Part shown: positions 8,977 to 17,295 of the stretch, piece by piece
Numbering within the stretch: position 1 is the first letter of the stretch
How the letters are laid out: each line of letters starts with the position of its first letter
NCBI GenBank assembly: GCA_015066705.1
Contig: SVNV01000004.1
Location: 36,088 to 100,087, forward strand
DNA length: 64,000 nucleotides
Source: Ruminococcus sp.
Lineage (GTDB): Bacteria > Bacillota > Clostridia > Oscillospirales > Ruminococcaceae
Direction: 5' to 3'
The notes under the pieces: model-generated
The model's input: only the letters and a program-made list of their open reading frames with translations
Databases searched by the model: none
Told to the model about the DNA's origin: nothing
Program-made: the position numbers and the translations under genes

Positions 8977-9801
8977 TTACTTGTCCTCTAAAAGCATAGA
9001 ATAAAGCTCGCCCTTTGAAAATCCCGTTGCCTTTGCTATCTGCTTGCAGGCGTCAGCACCTCTCATTCCCTTTTCAACAAGAGCCTTAACCTGCTCAAAC
9101 GCACTTTCCATTGTTTCTTCTTCCTGCTTTTCCTCAGCACCCTCAATTACAAGGACAAATTCCCCCTTAGGAGTAACCTCGGAATAATATTCCACAGCCT
9201 CAGAAAGGGTCATTCTCAGAACTTCCTCGTGAATTTTAGTAAGCTCACGACAAATAGAAATTTTTCTGTCGCCAAAATATTCAAGCATATCCTTTAAAGT
9301 GTAAATCAGCTTGTGTGGTGCTTCGTAAAAAACAAGGGTTCTTGTGTCGTTTTTAACAGATGCAAGATGTTCGTTTCTGAGTCTTTTTGTAGTAGACAAA
9401 AAACCCTCAAAGCAAAATCTTTTAGTTGACAAACCACTTATCGCCACAGCACTTGCCACAGCAGTAGGCCCAGGTACAACCTCGATTTTCACCCCGTTTT
9501 CAGCACAAAGCTTAACCAAATCCTCCCCCGGGTCTGATATACAAGGCATACCAGCGTCGGTGATTATGCCACAGCTTTCACCACCGATAATTCTCGCTAA
9601 AATCTGCTGACCAACCTCTTCGCAGTTGTGTCTGTGATAGCTGACCATAGGCTTTTTTATTTCAAAATAATTAAGTAACTTTGCACTTACCCTCGTGTCC
9701 TCTGCACAGACAAAATCCACACTCTTAAGCGTTTCCACAGCCCTAAAAGTCATATCCGACAGATTACCGATAGGCGTACCGATAATATATAGCTTGCTCA
9801 T
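8977..9801 (-). CDS. rsmI: 16S rRNA (cytidine1402-2'-O)-methyltransferase RsmI
   Basis: 274 residues. The tetrapyrrole-methylase fold starts with LYIIGTPIGNLSDMTFRAVE and AEDTRVSAKLL, both diagnostic of RsmI. These are followed by ITDAGMPCISDPGEDL and FYEAPHKL. The enzyme 2'-O-methylates C1402 in the ribosomal decoding centre using S-adenosylmethionine. It starts 2 bp after the dus stop, so translation is probably coupled. Confidence 0.96.
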   Translation of the reverse strand: MSKLYIIGTPIGNLSDMTFRAVETLKSVDFVCAEDTRVSAKLLNYFEIKKPMVSYHRHNCEEVGQQILARIIGGESCGIITDAGMPCISDPGEDLVKLCAENGVKIEVVPGPTAVASAVAISGLSTKRFCFEGFLSTTKRLRNEHLASVKNDTRTLVFYEAPHKLIYTLKDMLEYFGDRKISICRELTKIHEEVLRMTLSEAVEYYSEVTPKGEFVLVIEGAEEKQEEETMESAFEQVKALVEKGMRGADACKQIAKATGFSKGELYSMLLEDK

Positions 9802-9802
9802 T

Positions 9803-10774
9803 TTAATTGCTCCTCAAAATTTCATCAATCATAATTTCCAAATCCGAAAGCGTGTTTAAATATGCGCATCTTCCACGATACTGCGCAGCCTTAGGCATAC
9901 CCTTCATATACCACGCAACATTCTTTCTCGCCTCACGCATACCCTTGCTTTCGCCTATGTCGTCGCAAATCATTTTTGCGTGCCTCATAAGCACAGCCAT
10001 TTTTTCTTCCACAGTTTTTTCAGGAAGCTTGACACCTTTTTCAAGGTAGCTTTTAACCTCTTCAAAAACCCACGGACGACCGTAGCTTCCACGTCCAATC
10101 ATAACAAGGTCGCAACCTGTTTCCTTGTACATTCTTTCAGCATCTTCACCACAAAAAACATCACCGTTTCCGATAACAACGCATTTCACAGCCTCTTTAA
10201 TCTGCCTGATGATTTCCCAGTCGGCTTTTCCGCTGTAAAACTGTTTTCTTGTTCGCCCGTGAACAGTTATAGCAGAAATCCCCGTCTGTTCAAGCGCCTT
10301 TGCCATTTCAAGTGCGTTTATGCTGTTTTCGTCCCAGCCTGCACGGATTTTTACAGTAACAGGACAACAGGCATTCTTAACAACAGCCTCAGCAATTTTA
10401 ACAGCCTTTGGAATGTCCTTCATAAGTGATGACCCTGCTCCGTTGTTTACAACCTTAGGTACGGGACAACCCATATTTATATCAATAATGTCGGGATTAA
10501 ACCGATTTAAGAGGTATGCACCCTTGCCCATAAACTCCTCATCTTCCCCGAAAAGCTGTAAAGCCATTGGCCTTTCCACATCTGTAATAACGCCTAATTC
10601 CGCACTTTTCTTATCACCATAACAAAGTCCCTTGCAGGAAATCATTTCGCTTGTGACCATAGAAGCACCATACTCCCTGCAAAGCTGTCTGTATGCCTTA
10701 TCAGCCACCGAAGCCATAGGTGCAAGGCAGGCTGTCTTTTCAATTTTAACATTTCCGATATAAACGTATTCCAA
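9803..10774 (-). CDS. dusB: tRNA-dihydrouridine synthase (DusB-like)
   Basis: About 323 residues. An FMN-binding TIM barrel is shown by CLAPMASVADKAYR and DINMGCPVPKVVNNGAGSSL (catalytic Cys). ITVHGRTRKQFYSGKADW and IGNGDVF follow. It reduces uridines in the tRNA D-loop. I place the start at TTG 10774, just after AAGAGGTACTAT. The longer frame opens at an ATG at 10813, but the promoter at 10816-10844 predicts transcription from about 10809, so that ATG would not be transcribed. It is first in the operon. Confidence 0.93.
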   Translation of the reverse strand: MEYVYIGNVKIEKTACLAPMASVADKAYRQLCREYGASMVTSEMISCKGLCYGDKKSAELGVITDVERPMALQLFGEDEEFMGKGAYLLNRFNPDIIDINMGCPVPKVVNNGAGSSLMKDIPKAVKIAEAVVKNACCPVTVKIRAGWDENSINALEMAKALEQTGISAITVHGRTRKQFYSGKADWEIIRQIKEAVKCVVIGNGDVFCGEDAERMYKETGCDLVMIGRGSYGRPWVFEEVKSYLEKGVKLPEKTVEEKMAVLMRHAKMICDDIGESKGMREARKNVAWYMKGMPKAAQYRGRCAYLNTLSDLEIMIDEILRSN

Positions 10775-10815
10775 AATAGTACCTCTTATCATCAAATCAT
10801 AAATCACATACATTT

Positions 10816-10844
10816 ATTTTACCATAAACAATTTATATTTTCAA
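10816..10844 (-). promoter_or_regulatory. Promoter of the dus-rsmI-rimI-tsaD operon
   Basis: Minus strand: TTGAAA, 17-bp spacer ending TATGG, TAAAAT. The predicted start near 10809 helps choose the dus start codon. Confidence 0.75.
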
Positions 10845-10865
10845 CAACATTTTCCCAAAAACCCC

Positions 10866-10894
10866 TTTTAAAAAGCCAAAAAATATGGTAAAAT
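10866..10894 (+). promoter_or_regulatory. Extended -10 promoter for the trmN6-like gene
   Basis: TTTTAA, 17-bp spacer ending TATGG, TAAAAT. The -35 is poor but the TATGGTAAAAT block matches other promoters here. It is divergent from the dus promoter. Confidence 0.45.
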
Positions 10895-10922
10895 ATATTT
10901 AAATTATGATTTAAGGACTGAT

Positions 10923-11639
10923 TTGAAATTGTATAACGACTTTACCTTTGAAAGTCTTGGTGACGGCTTTTCAATATGCGTATCAACAGAGCACCGCTTC
11001 GGCACGGATGCTTTTCTGCTTGCTGATTTTGCAAATCCCAGAAAAAAAGACCTTGTATGTGATTATTGTGCAGGAAGTGGAATTATCGCTGTGCTTATGA
11101 AAAGAAACAACAATCCGGCGCTCATTTATGCTGTTGAAATTCAGGAAAAAGCAGTTGAACAGATGAAGCTCACCGTGGAAAAATCGGGTATTGATAACTT
11201 TGAAATAGTTTCGGGAGATTTAAAGGATTTCAGAGCTGAAAAGGAGCTTGACCTTATCACCTGTAATCCTCCTTACAAAATCAATAATACGGGTGCTAAA
11301 AACGATAGCGAGGCGGTTTCTATCGCACGCCACGAGATGCTCTGCACCCTTGACGACGTGTGTAAAAGTGCAGTGAAAAATCTTAAATTCGGCGGTCGTC
11401 TTTGTATCTGCAACCGTCCCGAAAGACTTTGCGATATTATGGTAGCTATGAGAAATAATAAGCTTGAGCCAAAGCGTGTGAGATTTGTTTCAAAGACTCC
11501 CAATGACGCTCCGTGGCTTGTACTTGTAGAGGGTAAAAAAGGCGGAAATCCTTTCCTTCAGGTTGAAAAAAACCTCTATATTCAGGACGAAAACGGCGAT
11601 TATAGCGAAGAAATGAAAAGAATTTACAGATTAAAATAA
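10923..11639 (+). CDS. tRNA1(Val) adenine-N6 methyltransferase-like protein (TrmN6 family)
   Basis: 238 residues with a Rossmann-type methyltransferase fold. The SAM-binding motif is VCDYCAGSGIIAVLM (about 42-56), and the N6-adenine/glutamine methylase motif NPPY occurs in LITCNPPYK near residue 114. The opening STEHRFGTDAFLLADFA is typical of the YfiC/TrmN6 family, which methylates A37 of tRNA-Val in E. coli. The target here is not proven. The start is TTG at 10923, seven bases after AAGGA. It is followed within 10 bp by polA. Confidence 0.88.
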   Translation: MKLYNDFTFESLGDGFSICVSTEHRFGTDAFLLADFANPRKKDLVCDYCAGSGIIAVLMKRNNNPALIYAVEIQEKAVEQMKLTVEKSGIDNFEIVSGDLKDFRAEKELDLITCNPPYKINNTGAKNDSEAVSIARHEMLCTLDDVCKSAVKNLKFGGRLCICNRPERLCDIMVAMRNNKLEPKRVRFVSKTPNDAPWLVLVEGKKGGNPFLQVEKNLYIQDENGDYSEEMKRIYRLK

Positions 11640-11649
11640 GGAGAATACT

Positions 11650-14229
11650 ATGAAAATTCTTGCAATAGACGGAAACAGCATAATGAACCGTGCCTTTTAC
11701 GGAATCAAAATGCTTTCAAACTCAAAGGGATTTTTCACAAACGCCTTGACAGGTTTTATGAATATCTATATGAAGGAAATCGAGGCAGTAAAGCCTGACT
11801 GCGTAGCTGTTGCATTTGACCTTAAAGCGCCTACATTCCGACATAAAAAGGTGGCAAGCTATAAGGCAAACAGAAAAGGTATGCCTGAAGAATTGTTTAT
11901 GCAGATGCCAAAAATCAAGGAAATTTTAACTGCTATGGGAGTTAAAATCCTTGAAGTTGAAGGCTTTGAGGCTGACGACGTTTTAGGCACAATTTCAAGA
12001 ATTTTTAACGAAAGCAATAACCACTGCTATATTCTCACAGGTGACCGTGACAGCTTACAGCTTGTTAATGAAAATGTAACTGTAAGACTTGCCACAAACA
12101 AGGAAACCGTAATTTATACCCCTGAAAAAATCAAGGAGGTTTACGGACTTTCACCAAAACAGCTTATCGAAGTAAAGGCGCTTATGGGTGACTCGTCAGA
12201 TAATATTTCAGGTGTTGCAGGAATAGGCGAAAAAACTGCCCTCAGCCTTATTTCACAGTACGGAAGCGTTGACGGAGTTTATGAAAACCTAAAGGAAGAA
12301 AACTTCACAAAATCCGTTTTCACAAAGCTTTCAGCAGGAAAAGACGACGCATATCTGAGCCGTTGGCTTGGCACAATCGTTACCGATGCACCTATCGAAA
12401 ACGACTGTCAGTGCTATACTTTAAAGCCTCAGAATAACTCTGCTCTGAGAGAAATTCTCTCCGACCTTGAAATGTTCAAGCTCCTTGAAAGAGTCTGCGA
12501 CAACAGCGACTCCCCTGCCGAAGAAATTGTAGAAGAAAAAATCAAGCTTTCAAAAATCAAGGTTTCAAAGCTTGACGAAAAAATTATAAAATCCCTCACA
12601 GAAAATGACGAGGTCTGCTTTATTTTTAAGAATAATTCCCTTTCACTGTATGCAAAGGACGAGATTTATTTAAGCGAAGAAATTTCCGAACAGGCTACAC
12701 TTTTTGATGACGGAAATGACACAAAATCACTTGTGCTTGACTTTTTTGAATGTCCTTGTAAGAAAATCTGCTTTGAGGGAAAAACAGCCTACAAATTTGC
12801 TTTTTCAAATAACAGAGAGCTTAAAAACCTTATTTTCAACTGTGACCTTGCAGGCTACCTTTTAAATTCACAGGCAAGCGACTATACCGTTGAAAATCTC
12901 TGTGCGTCCTACAAAACAACCTATCGTCGTGATATGGGCGAAAACGCCGATATTGCGTCACTTTCACCACTTTATAAAAGACTTTGTGAAGAAATAAAAC
13001 TCAAAGAAATGGAAAACCTCCTTTATGAAATCGAACAGCCACTTTGCGAAGTGCTTGCGTCAATGGAGGTTTATGGAGTAAAGGCTGACGTTGAAGGTAT
13101 CAAAGCCTTTGGCGTAGAACTTACTCAAAAAATCAAATCCACAGAAACAGAAATCTATGCCCTCGCAGGCAGGGAATTCAATATTTCAAGCCCTAAACAG
13201 CTCGGTGTTGTGCTTTTTGAAGAGCTTAATCTCCCTTCAAAGAAAAAGACCAAAAGTGGTTATTCAACAAACGCTGAAGTTTTAGAGTCACTTGTTGACA
13301 CCCACCCGATTATCCCGCTTATTTTAGAATACAGAACACTTACAAAGCTAAACTCAACCTACGTTGACGGACTTTTAAAGGAAGTGCGTTCAGACGGTCG
13401 TGTTCATAGCGTTTTCAAACAGACAGAAACAAGAACAGGCAGAATTTCCTCAACAGAACCTAATATGCAGAATATCCCTGTCAGAAAAGAGCTTGGCAGA
13501 AATATGCGAAAATTCTTTGTGGCAGAGGAAGGAAAAACCCTTGTTGATGCCGATTACAGTCAGATTGAACTGAGAGTGCTTGCGGCTGTTTGCGGTGATA
13601 AGAATATGCAGGAGGCGTTCCTTTCGGGAAGCGATATTCACACAAGAACAGCTTCGCAGGTTTTCGGCGTGCCGGAAGATTTTGTAGCACCTGAAATGCG
13701 AAGTGCTGCCAAGGCTGTAAACTTCGGAATTATTTACGGTATCGGTGCATTTTCACTTTCAAAGGATATAAACGTTTCTGTTGCAGAGGCTAAAAAATAT
13801 ATTGAAAACTATCTTAAAAACTTCCCGAATGTAGAAAAATTTATGAATGATACCGTTGATTTTGGTCTTAAAAACGGCTATGTTACAACTATTTTCGGCA
13901 GAAGAAGATATATTCCTGAGCTGATGTCATCAAACAAAATGCTTCAGGCTTTCGGAAAAAGAGCAGCTATGAATGCGCCTATTCAGGGCGCGGCGGCAGA
14001 CATCATCAAAATCGCAATGGTCAGCGTTTATAAGCGTCTTAAAAATGAAAACTTAAACGCAAAACTTATCCTGCAGGTTCACGACGAACTGATTATCGAA
14101 ACAGACGAAAGCTGTGCTTTGAAGGTTTCTGAAATCTTAAAGGAAGAAATGGAAAGCTGTGTAAAGCTCAGTATTCCAATGACGGCTGATGTAAATATCG
14201 GCGAAAGCTGGTATCTTGCAAAAGGATAA
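11650..14229 (+). CDS. polA: DNA polymerase I
   Basis: 859 residues. The N-terminal 5' nuclease (about 1-290) starts AIDGNSIMNRAFYGIKML and includes GFEADDVLGT and GDSSDNISGVAGIGEKTA. The middle domain lacks the DxE motif of an active 3'-5' exonuclease, so proofreading is probably absent, as in many Gram-positive Pol I enzymes. The polymerase domain carries motif A (DADYSQIELRVLA, near 634), motif B (RSAAKAVNFGIIYG) and motif C (LQVHDELIIE). Function: Okazaki-fragment maturation and repair synthesis. GGAG precedes the ATG. Confidence 0.98.
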   Translation: MKILAIDGNSIMNRAFYGIKMLSNSKGFFTNALTGFMNIYMKEIEAVKPDCVAVAFDLKAPTFRHKKVASYKANRKGMPEELFMQMPKIKEILTAMGVKILEVEGFEADDVLGTISRIFNESNNHCYILTGDRDSLQLVNENVTVRLATNKETVIYTPEKIKEVYGLSPKQLIEVKALMGDSSDNISGVAGIGEKTALSLISQYGSVDGVYENLKEENFTKSVFTKLSAGKDDAYLSRWLGTIVTDAPIENDCQCYTLKPQNNSALREILSDLEMFKLLERVCDNSDSPAEEIVEEKIKLSKIKVSKLDEKIIKSLTENDEVCFIFKNNSLSLYAKDEIYLSEEISEQATLFDDGNDTKSLVLDFFECPCKKICFEGKTAYKFAFSNNRELKNLIFNCDLAGYLLNSQASDYTVENLCASYKTTYRRDMGENADIASLSPLYKRLCEEIKLKEMENLLYEIEQPLCEVLASMEVYGVKADVEGIKAFGVELTQKIKSTETEIYALAGREFNISSPKQLGVVLFEELNLPSKKKTKSGYSTNAEVLESLVDTHPIIPLILEYRTLTKLNSTYVDGLLKEVRSDGRVHSVFKQTETRTGRISSTEPNMQNIPVRKELGRNMRKFFVAEEGKTLVDADYSQIELRVLAAVCGDKNMQEAFLSGSDIHTRTASQVFGVPEDFVAPEMRSAAKAVNFGIIYGIGAFSLSKDINVSVAEAKKYIENYLKNFPNVEKFMNDTVDFGLKNGYVTTIFGRRRYIPELMSSNKMLQAFGKRAAMNAPIQGAAADIIKIAMVSVYKRLKNENLNAKLILQVHDELIIETDESCALKVSEILKEEMESCVKLSIPMTADVNIGESWYLAKG

Positions 14230-14248
14230 AATTCAAGAGGTGACTGAT

Positions 14249-14776
14249 ATGAGTATTTTAGAAACAATCAGCAAGCGACACAGTTACAGAGGAAAATATA
14301 AATCCACACCTGTGCCGAGAGAAGATTTGATTAAAATTATGCAGGCAGGTCTTGACGCACCTTCAGGCTGCAACAAGCAGACCACAAGTCTTATTGCAGT
14401 TGACGATAAGAACTTGCTTGAAAGAATTCACGGTGTTATCAATCCACCAATCGGTGAAAGCGCTCCTGCTATGATATGCGTGCTTACACAGAGAATTATC
14501 GCATACAAGGACAGATGCTTTGCAATCCACGACTATTCGGCGGCAATAGAAAATATGCTTCTTGCAATAGTAGATTTGGGATACGAAAGCTGTTGGTATG
14601 AAGGTCACATCACCGACACCGACAGAATAGGCTATCAGATAGCTCAGATTCTCGGTGTGCCTGATGATTATGAGCTTGTATGTATTCTGCCTGTTGGCGT
14701 TGCAGAAAATATCCCTGCCGGACCAAACAAAAAGCCCTTTGAAGAAAGAGCGTGGTTCAACGGTTTTAAGAAATAA
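14249..14776 (+). CDS. Nitroreductase family protein
   Basis: About 175 residues. The small FMN-dependent nitroreductase fold is visible: an N-terminal RHSYRGKYKSTPVP phosphate-binding stretch, AGLDAPSGCNKQ, a central AIENMLLAIVDLGYESCW and C-terminal ILPVGVAE. The physiological substrate is unknown. Family members reduce nitroaromatics, flavins or quinones. I use the ATG at 14249, preceded by AAGAGGTGACTGAT. The in-frame ATG at 14216 lies inside polA. It is downstream of polA, probably on the same transcript, and ends at a strong terminator. Confidence 0.85.
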   Translation: MSILETISKRHSYRGKYKSTPVPREDLIKIMQAGLDAPSGCNKQTTSLIAVDDKNLLERIHGVINPPIGESAPAMICVLTQRIIAYKDRCFAIHDYSAAIENMLLAIVDLGYESCWYEGHITDTDRIGYQIAQILGVPDDYELVCILPVGVAENIPAGPNKKPFEERAWFNGFKK

Positions 14777-14778
14777 TA

Positions 14779-14812
14779 AAAAACCTCTTGTTTCAACAAG
14801 AGGTTTTTGTTT
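14779..14812. terminator. Bidirectional terminator
   Basis: Stem AACCTCTTG / CAAGAGGTT with a 6-nt loop, flanked by A and T runs. It lies between the converging nitroreductase and diguanylate cyclase genes. Confidence 0.85.
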
Positions 14813-14820
14813 TACTATTA

Positions 14821-15900
14821 TTAGCAGATAACACAGTTTTTACCGCTTTTCTTTCCGCTATAAAGATTTTTATCAGCGTTTGAAATCATCTTATCAACAG
14901 AGAACTGGCCTTTATTTTCGCTTACGCCAAAGGTCATAGTGGTTGAAAATTTCTTTTTACCGCTTTTAAAAATTTCAGCTTCGATAGTCCTTCTCAGGTT
15001 ATCAGCAATTTCAGCACCCTGCTCAACCTCGCAGTCGGGAAGAAGCACAAGGATTTCTTCTCCGCCCCAACGGCAGACATTGGCATTTTCCGGAACGTTT
15101 TCCTTAAAAATTTCTGCAATCCTTTTAAGCACCATATCGCCACTGTTGTGTCCGTAGGTATCATTTATAATCTTGAAATCATCAATATCAGAAAGAATGA
15201 TTGAAAAAGCTGTCCCTTCACTTTCTGCACGGATAAAGCTCTTATGAAGTGAACGATACATCGAATGTCTGTTGGAAAGTTTAGTAAGCGGGTCGGTATA
15301 AGCAAGCTCTCTGAGCATTTCATTCTTTACTTCCAGAGCTCTTTTTGCACGGTTAATGGAAATATTGTAAATAAGCGACAACGCAAGAAGCATTGTAAAG
15401 CTGATAATACTGTTCATAATGTAAACCACATTAACTGTGGAAACACTCAGATGGTGTCCTCTGTATGCTTCAAATGCTTCAGACGATGCGTAAAATTTAA
15501 GTAATGTGAAAAGTGCAACTGCAATAAGACTCATAATAAAAGAGGTTCGTATTCTTTTATAAGGTATGTAAAACGCCAGCGGAATTACACATATGAGATA
15601 AAGGGAAAAACCAAAGTTCCAGCCTAGCGCCAGAGTAGCAAAAATACTGTGGATACTCATCTCAAGAAATGCGGTTGTTCCCATAAACTTAAAGCTCCAT
15701 TTGTCGCTTTCGATAATCATAGCAATATAAAGAAGCACGCTGATTGCATTGAGAAATTCCATAAGAATAGCGTCAAATTGCATAAAAAACAACAAACAAA
15801 TGAAATGCACAACAGCACAGCCGATAAACACGCCTCTGTATATCTTTTTCTCTGTAGCTTTTATATTTACGCCCTTTAAGCTTTCAAGAATCCGCATCAT
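14821..15900 (-). CDS. Membrane diguanylate cyclase (GGDEF domain)
   Basis: About 359 residues. Five to six hydrophobic segments span roughly residues 20-190, followed by a GGDEF domain. The active-site loop reads RWGGEEILVLLP, that is GGEEI instead of GG(D/E)EF. The metal-binding SDIDDFKIINDTYGHNSGD and DPLTKLSNR motifs are intact, so synthesis of c-di-GMP is plausible. I see no upstream RxxD inhibitory site. The long frame begins with GTG at 15909, but that GTG belongs to the ribosome binding site AGAGGTGA. ATG 15900 is the better start. It is monocistronic, with its own TTGAAA-17-TATAAT promoter. Confidence 0.85.
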   Translation of the reverse strand: MMRILESLKGVNIKATEKKIYRGVFIGCAVVHFICLLFFMQFDAILMEFLNAISVLLYIAMIIESDKWSFKFMGTTAFLEMSIHSIFATLALGWNFGFSLYLICVIPLAFYIPYKRIRTSFIMSLIAVALFTLLKFYASSEAFEAYRGHHLSVSTVNVVYIMNSIISFTMLLALSLIYNISINRAKRALEVKNEMLRELAYTDPLTKLSNRHSMYRSLHKSFIRAESEGTAFSIILSDIDDFKIINDTYGHNSGDMVLKRIAEIFKENVPENANVCRWGGEEILVLLPDCEVEQGAEIADNLRRTIEAEIFKSGKKKFSTTMTFGVSENKGQFSVDKMISNADKNLYSGKKSGKNCVIC

Positions 15901-15936
15901 GAGTATCACCTCTCTGAAATCATTCTACACACAAAA

Positions 15937-15965
15937 ATTATATCATTTCTTTGCCTTTTTTTCAA
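15937..15965 (-). promoter_or_regulatory. Promoter of the diguanylate cyclase gene
   Basis: Minus strand: TTGAAA, 17-bp spacer, TATAAT, about 35 nt before the start codon. Confidence 0.8.
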
Positions 15966-16032
15966 GGTGATATTGTATAAAATTACAGCCTTAATTTTTT
16001 TGCATATTCCACAAATGGTTAAATTAAAAAAC

Positions 16033-16295
16033 AGGCGTCACATTTAAGGACGATAGTCATATAGAAGTGTTATATGTATTTATCGTGGGAAACCTTTCTG
16101 AAGAAAGGTTATCCCCCGAGCCCCCTTCCAAAGACTTTTAGTATAAAATCCCATACAGGACTTCTTGTCCTGTATGGGATTTTAAATTGAAAGTTTTAGG
16201 AAAGGAGTTTGAGGAATAACCCTTTTTCAAAAGGGTTTTCCTCAATAAGTCCGTATAATACTTCTTTATGGCTACCCACTTTAAGCGGGGGGAAT
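16033..16295 (-). repeat. Long palindromic intergenic repeat, copy 1
   Basis: An imperfect inverted repeat of about 260 bp, closely matching 48056-48336 and 63867-64000 when read on the minus strand. The order is outer stem, a CCCTTTTGAAAAAGGG hairpin, an inner stem, a central 39-nt hairpin (16145-16183: 17-bp stem, loop TTCTT), the inner-stem return, an AACCTTTCTTCAGAAAGGTT-type hairpin, and the outer-stem return. It begins about 10 nt after the stop of the MetH-like gene, in that gene's sense orientation. With the promoter at 15937-15965 it fills the 403-base gap between the two genes. Confidence 0.85.
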
Positions 16296-16303
16296 AGTTG
16301 TTT

Positions 16304-17245
16304 TTAATATATGATTGCTCCGAATTCATCACAGATTTCCTTAAGATTTTCCTCGTCGATACCACAGGTACTGTCGACCAAAGCCCTGCCGTTGTAATAG
16401 CAAAGAGCCATTTTCAGGGCTTCTTCCTTGTCGGTTTTAAACATAACAGGAAGCTCCAGCCAATGGAGGTTCTGACTAAGGTGAAAACCGTCGTCATGGG
16501 TGTTTATTTCAACAGTAATAACGTCGTAAACCTCGTCATCGAAATCAATTAGTTCATCAGCCATATCGCATTCGATATCAATAGGCTGAGAAAGAGTTAT
16601 GTATTCAGGATTAAGGAAAAACGCCTGCAAATGATTTGCCGCAACAAAAGAGGTGTCCTCAATGTCGTCAGCAATAAAATTCATTTCGCTGTGATATTTT
16701 CTAACAGCTTCACGCCTGTTTTCGTCAAGTAACGAACAGTCAAAAACCGTGTTCTTAACGCTTTCAAAATGTTTCATATAAGAAAGAAAAGCGTTGCTTT
16801 CATTAAGCAAAATGTAAAGCGGAATGTGAATATAACCCATAATGTATCTGACAATATCAAGGGTTTCCGACGCTTCACTTTCATCAATTACAGAAAATCC
16901 AACAGCATCAAGCCCGAGGTTTTCGAGAGTGATAAGATAGCCAAGCTCTTTTCCGCCACTTGTTTCATCAGTGTCGGAGTCAATGTCAAGAATGGCAATA
17001 ACAGGCTTGTCAAAACGTCTGCAAGCAAGCACAGCCGCTCTCAGCTCAGAAAGCTCACTTATTCCCTTTAAGATAAAGGATGTAGCTCCCTCCTCGTCAA
17101 GAGCATATGCCTTGTCGTAAAAAACATCAATCATCTTGAAAAAGCTCAGCTCACCAAAAGGCTCGCAAGGCTCTCCAAGAGTAGTAATTATTCCAGGTTT
17201 AGTATTTTCGCTCCATAATCGGGGCAAAGGTATAGGAATATCCAT
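16304..17245 (-). CDS. Degenerate MetH-like protein (homocysteine-binding and pterin-binding remnants)
   Basis: 313 residues. The first half matches the homocysteine S-methyltransferase layout (ELRAAVLACRRFDKPVIAIL, then LGYLITLENLGLDAVGFSV). The second half ends like a MetH pterin-binding domain (LPVMFKTDKEEALKMALCYY, NGRALVDSTCGIDEENLKEI). The zinc-ligand cysteines expected after 'DAVG' (GINC, and the later GGCC) are absent, and so is the N-terminal LLDGAMGT motif. Methyl transfer from methionine-cycle substrates is therefore unlikely, and a structural or regulatory role is possible. It lies 50 bp downstream of argS. The family call rests on motif resemblance only. Confidence 0.5.
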   Translation of the reverse strand: MDIPIPLPRLWSENTKPGIITTLGEPCEPFGELSFFKMIDVFYDKAYALDEEGATSFILKGISELSELRAAVLACRRFDKPVIAILDIDSDTDETSGGKELGYLITLENLGLDAVGFSVIDESEASETLDIVRYIMGYIHIPLYILLNESNAFLSYMKHFESVKNTVFDCSLLDENRREAVRKYHSEMNFIADDIEDTSFVAANHLQAFFLNPEYITLSQPIDIECDMADELIDFDDEVYDVITVEINTHDDGFHLSQNLHWLELPVMFKTDKEEALKMALCYYNGRALVDSTCGIDEENLKEICDEFGAIIY

Positions 17246-17295
17246 ATTTTTTCCTTTCTGAAAAATCAGTTGTAAATCTGTTTTGTTTATTTAAA

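Noticed and set aside
11650..14229. Missing proofreading motif in DNA polymerase I as a defect
   Set aside because: Loss of the 3'-5' exonuclease residues is common in Gram-positive Pol I and not unusual.
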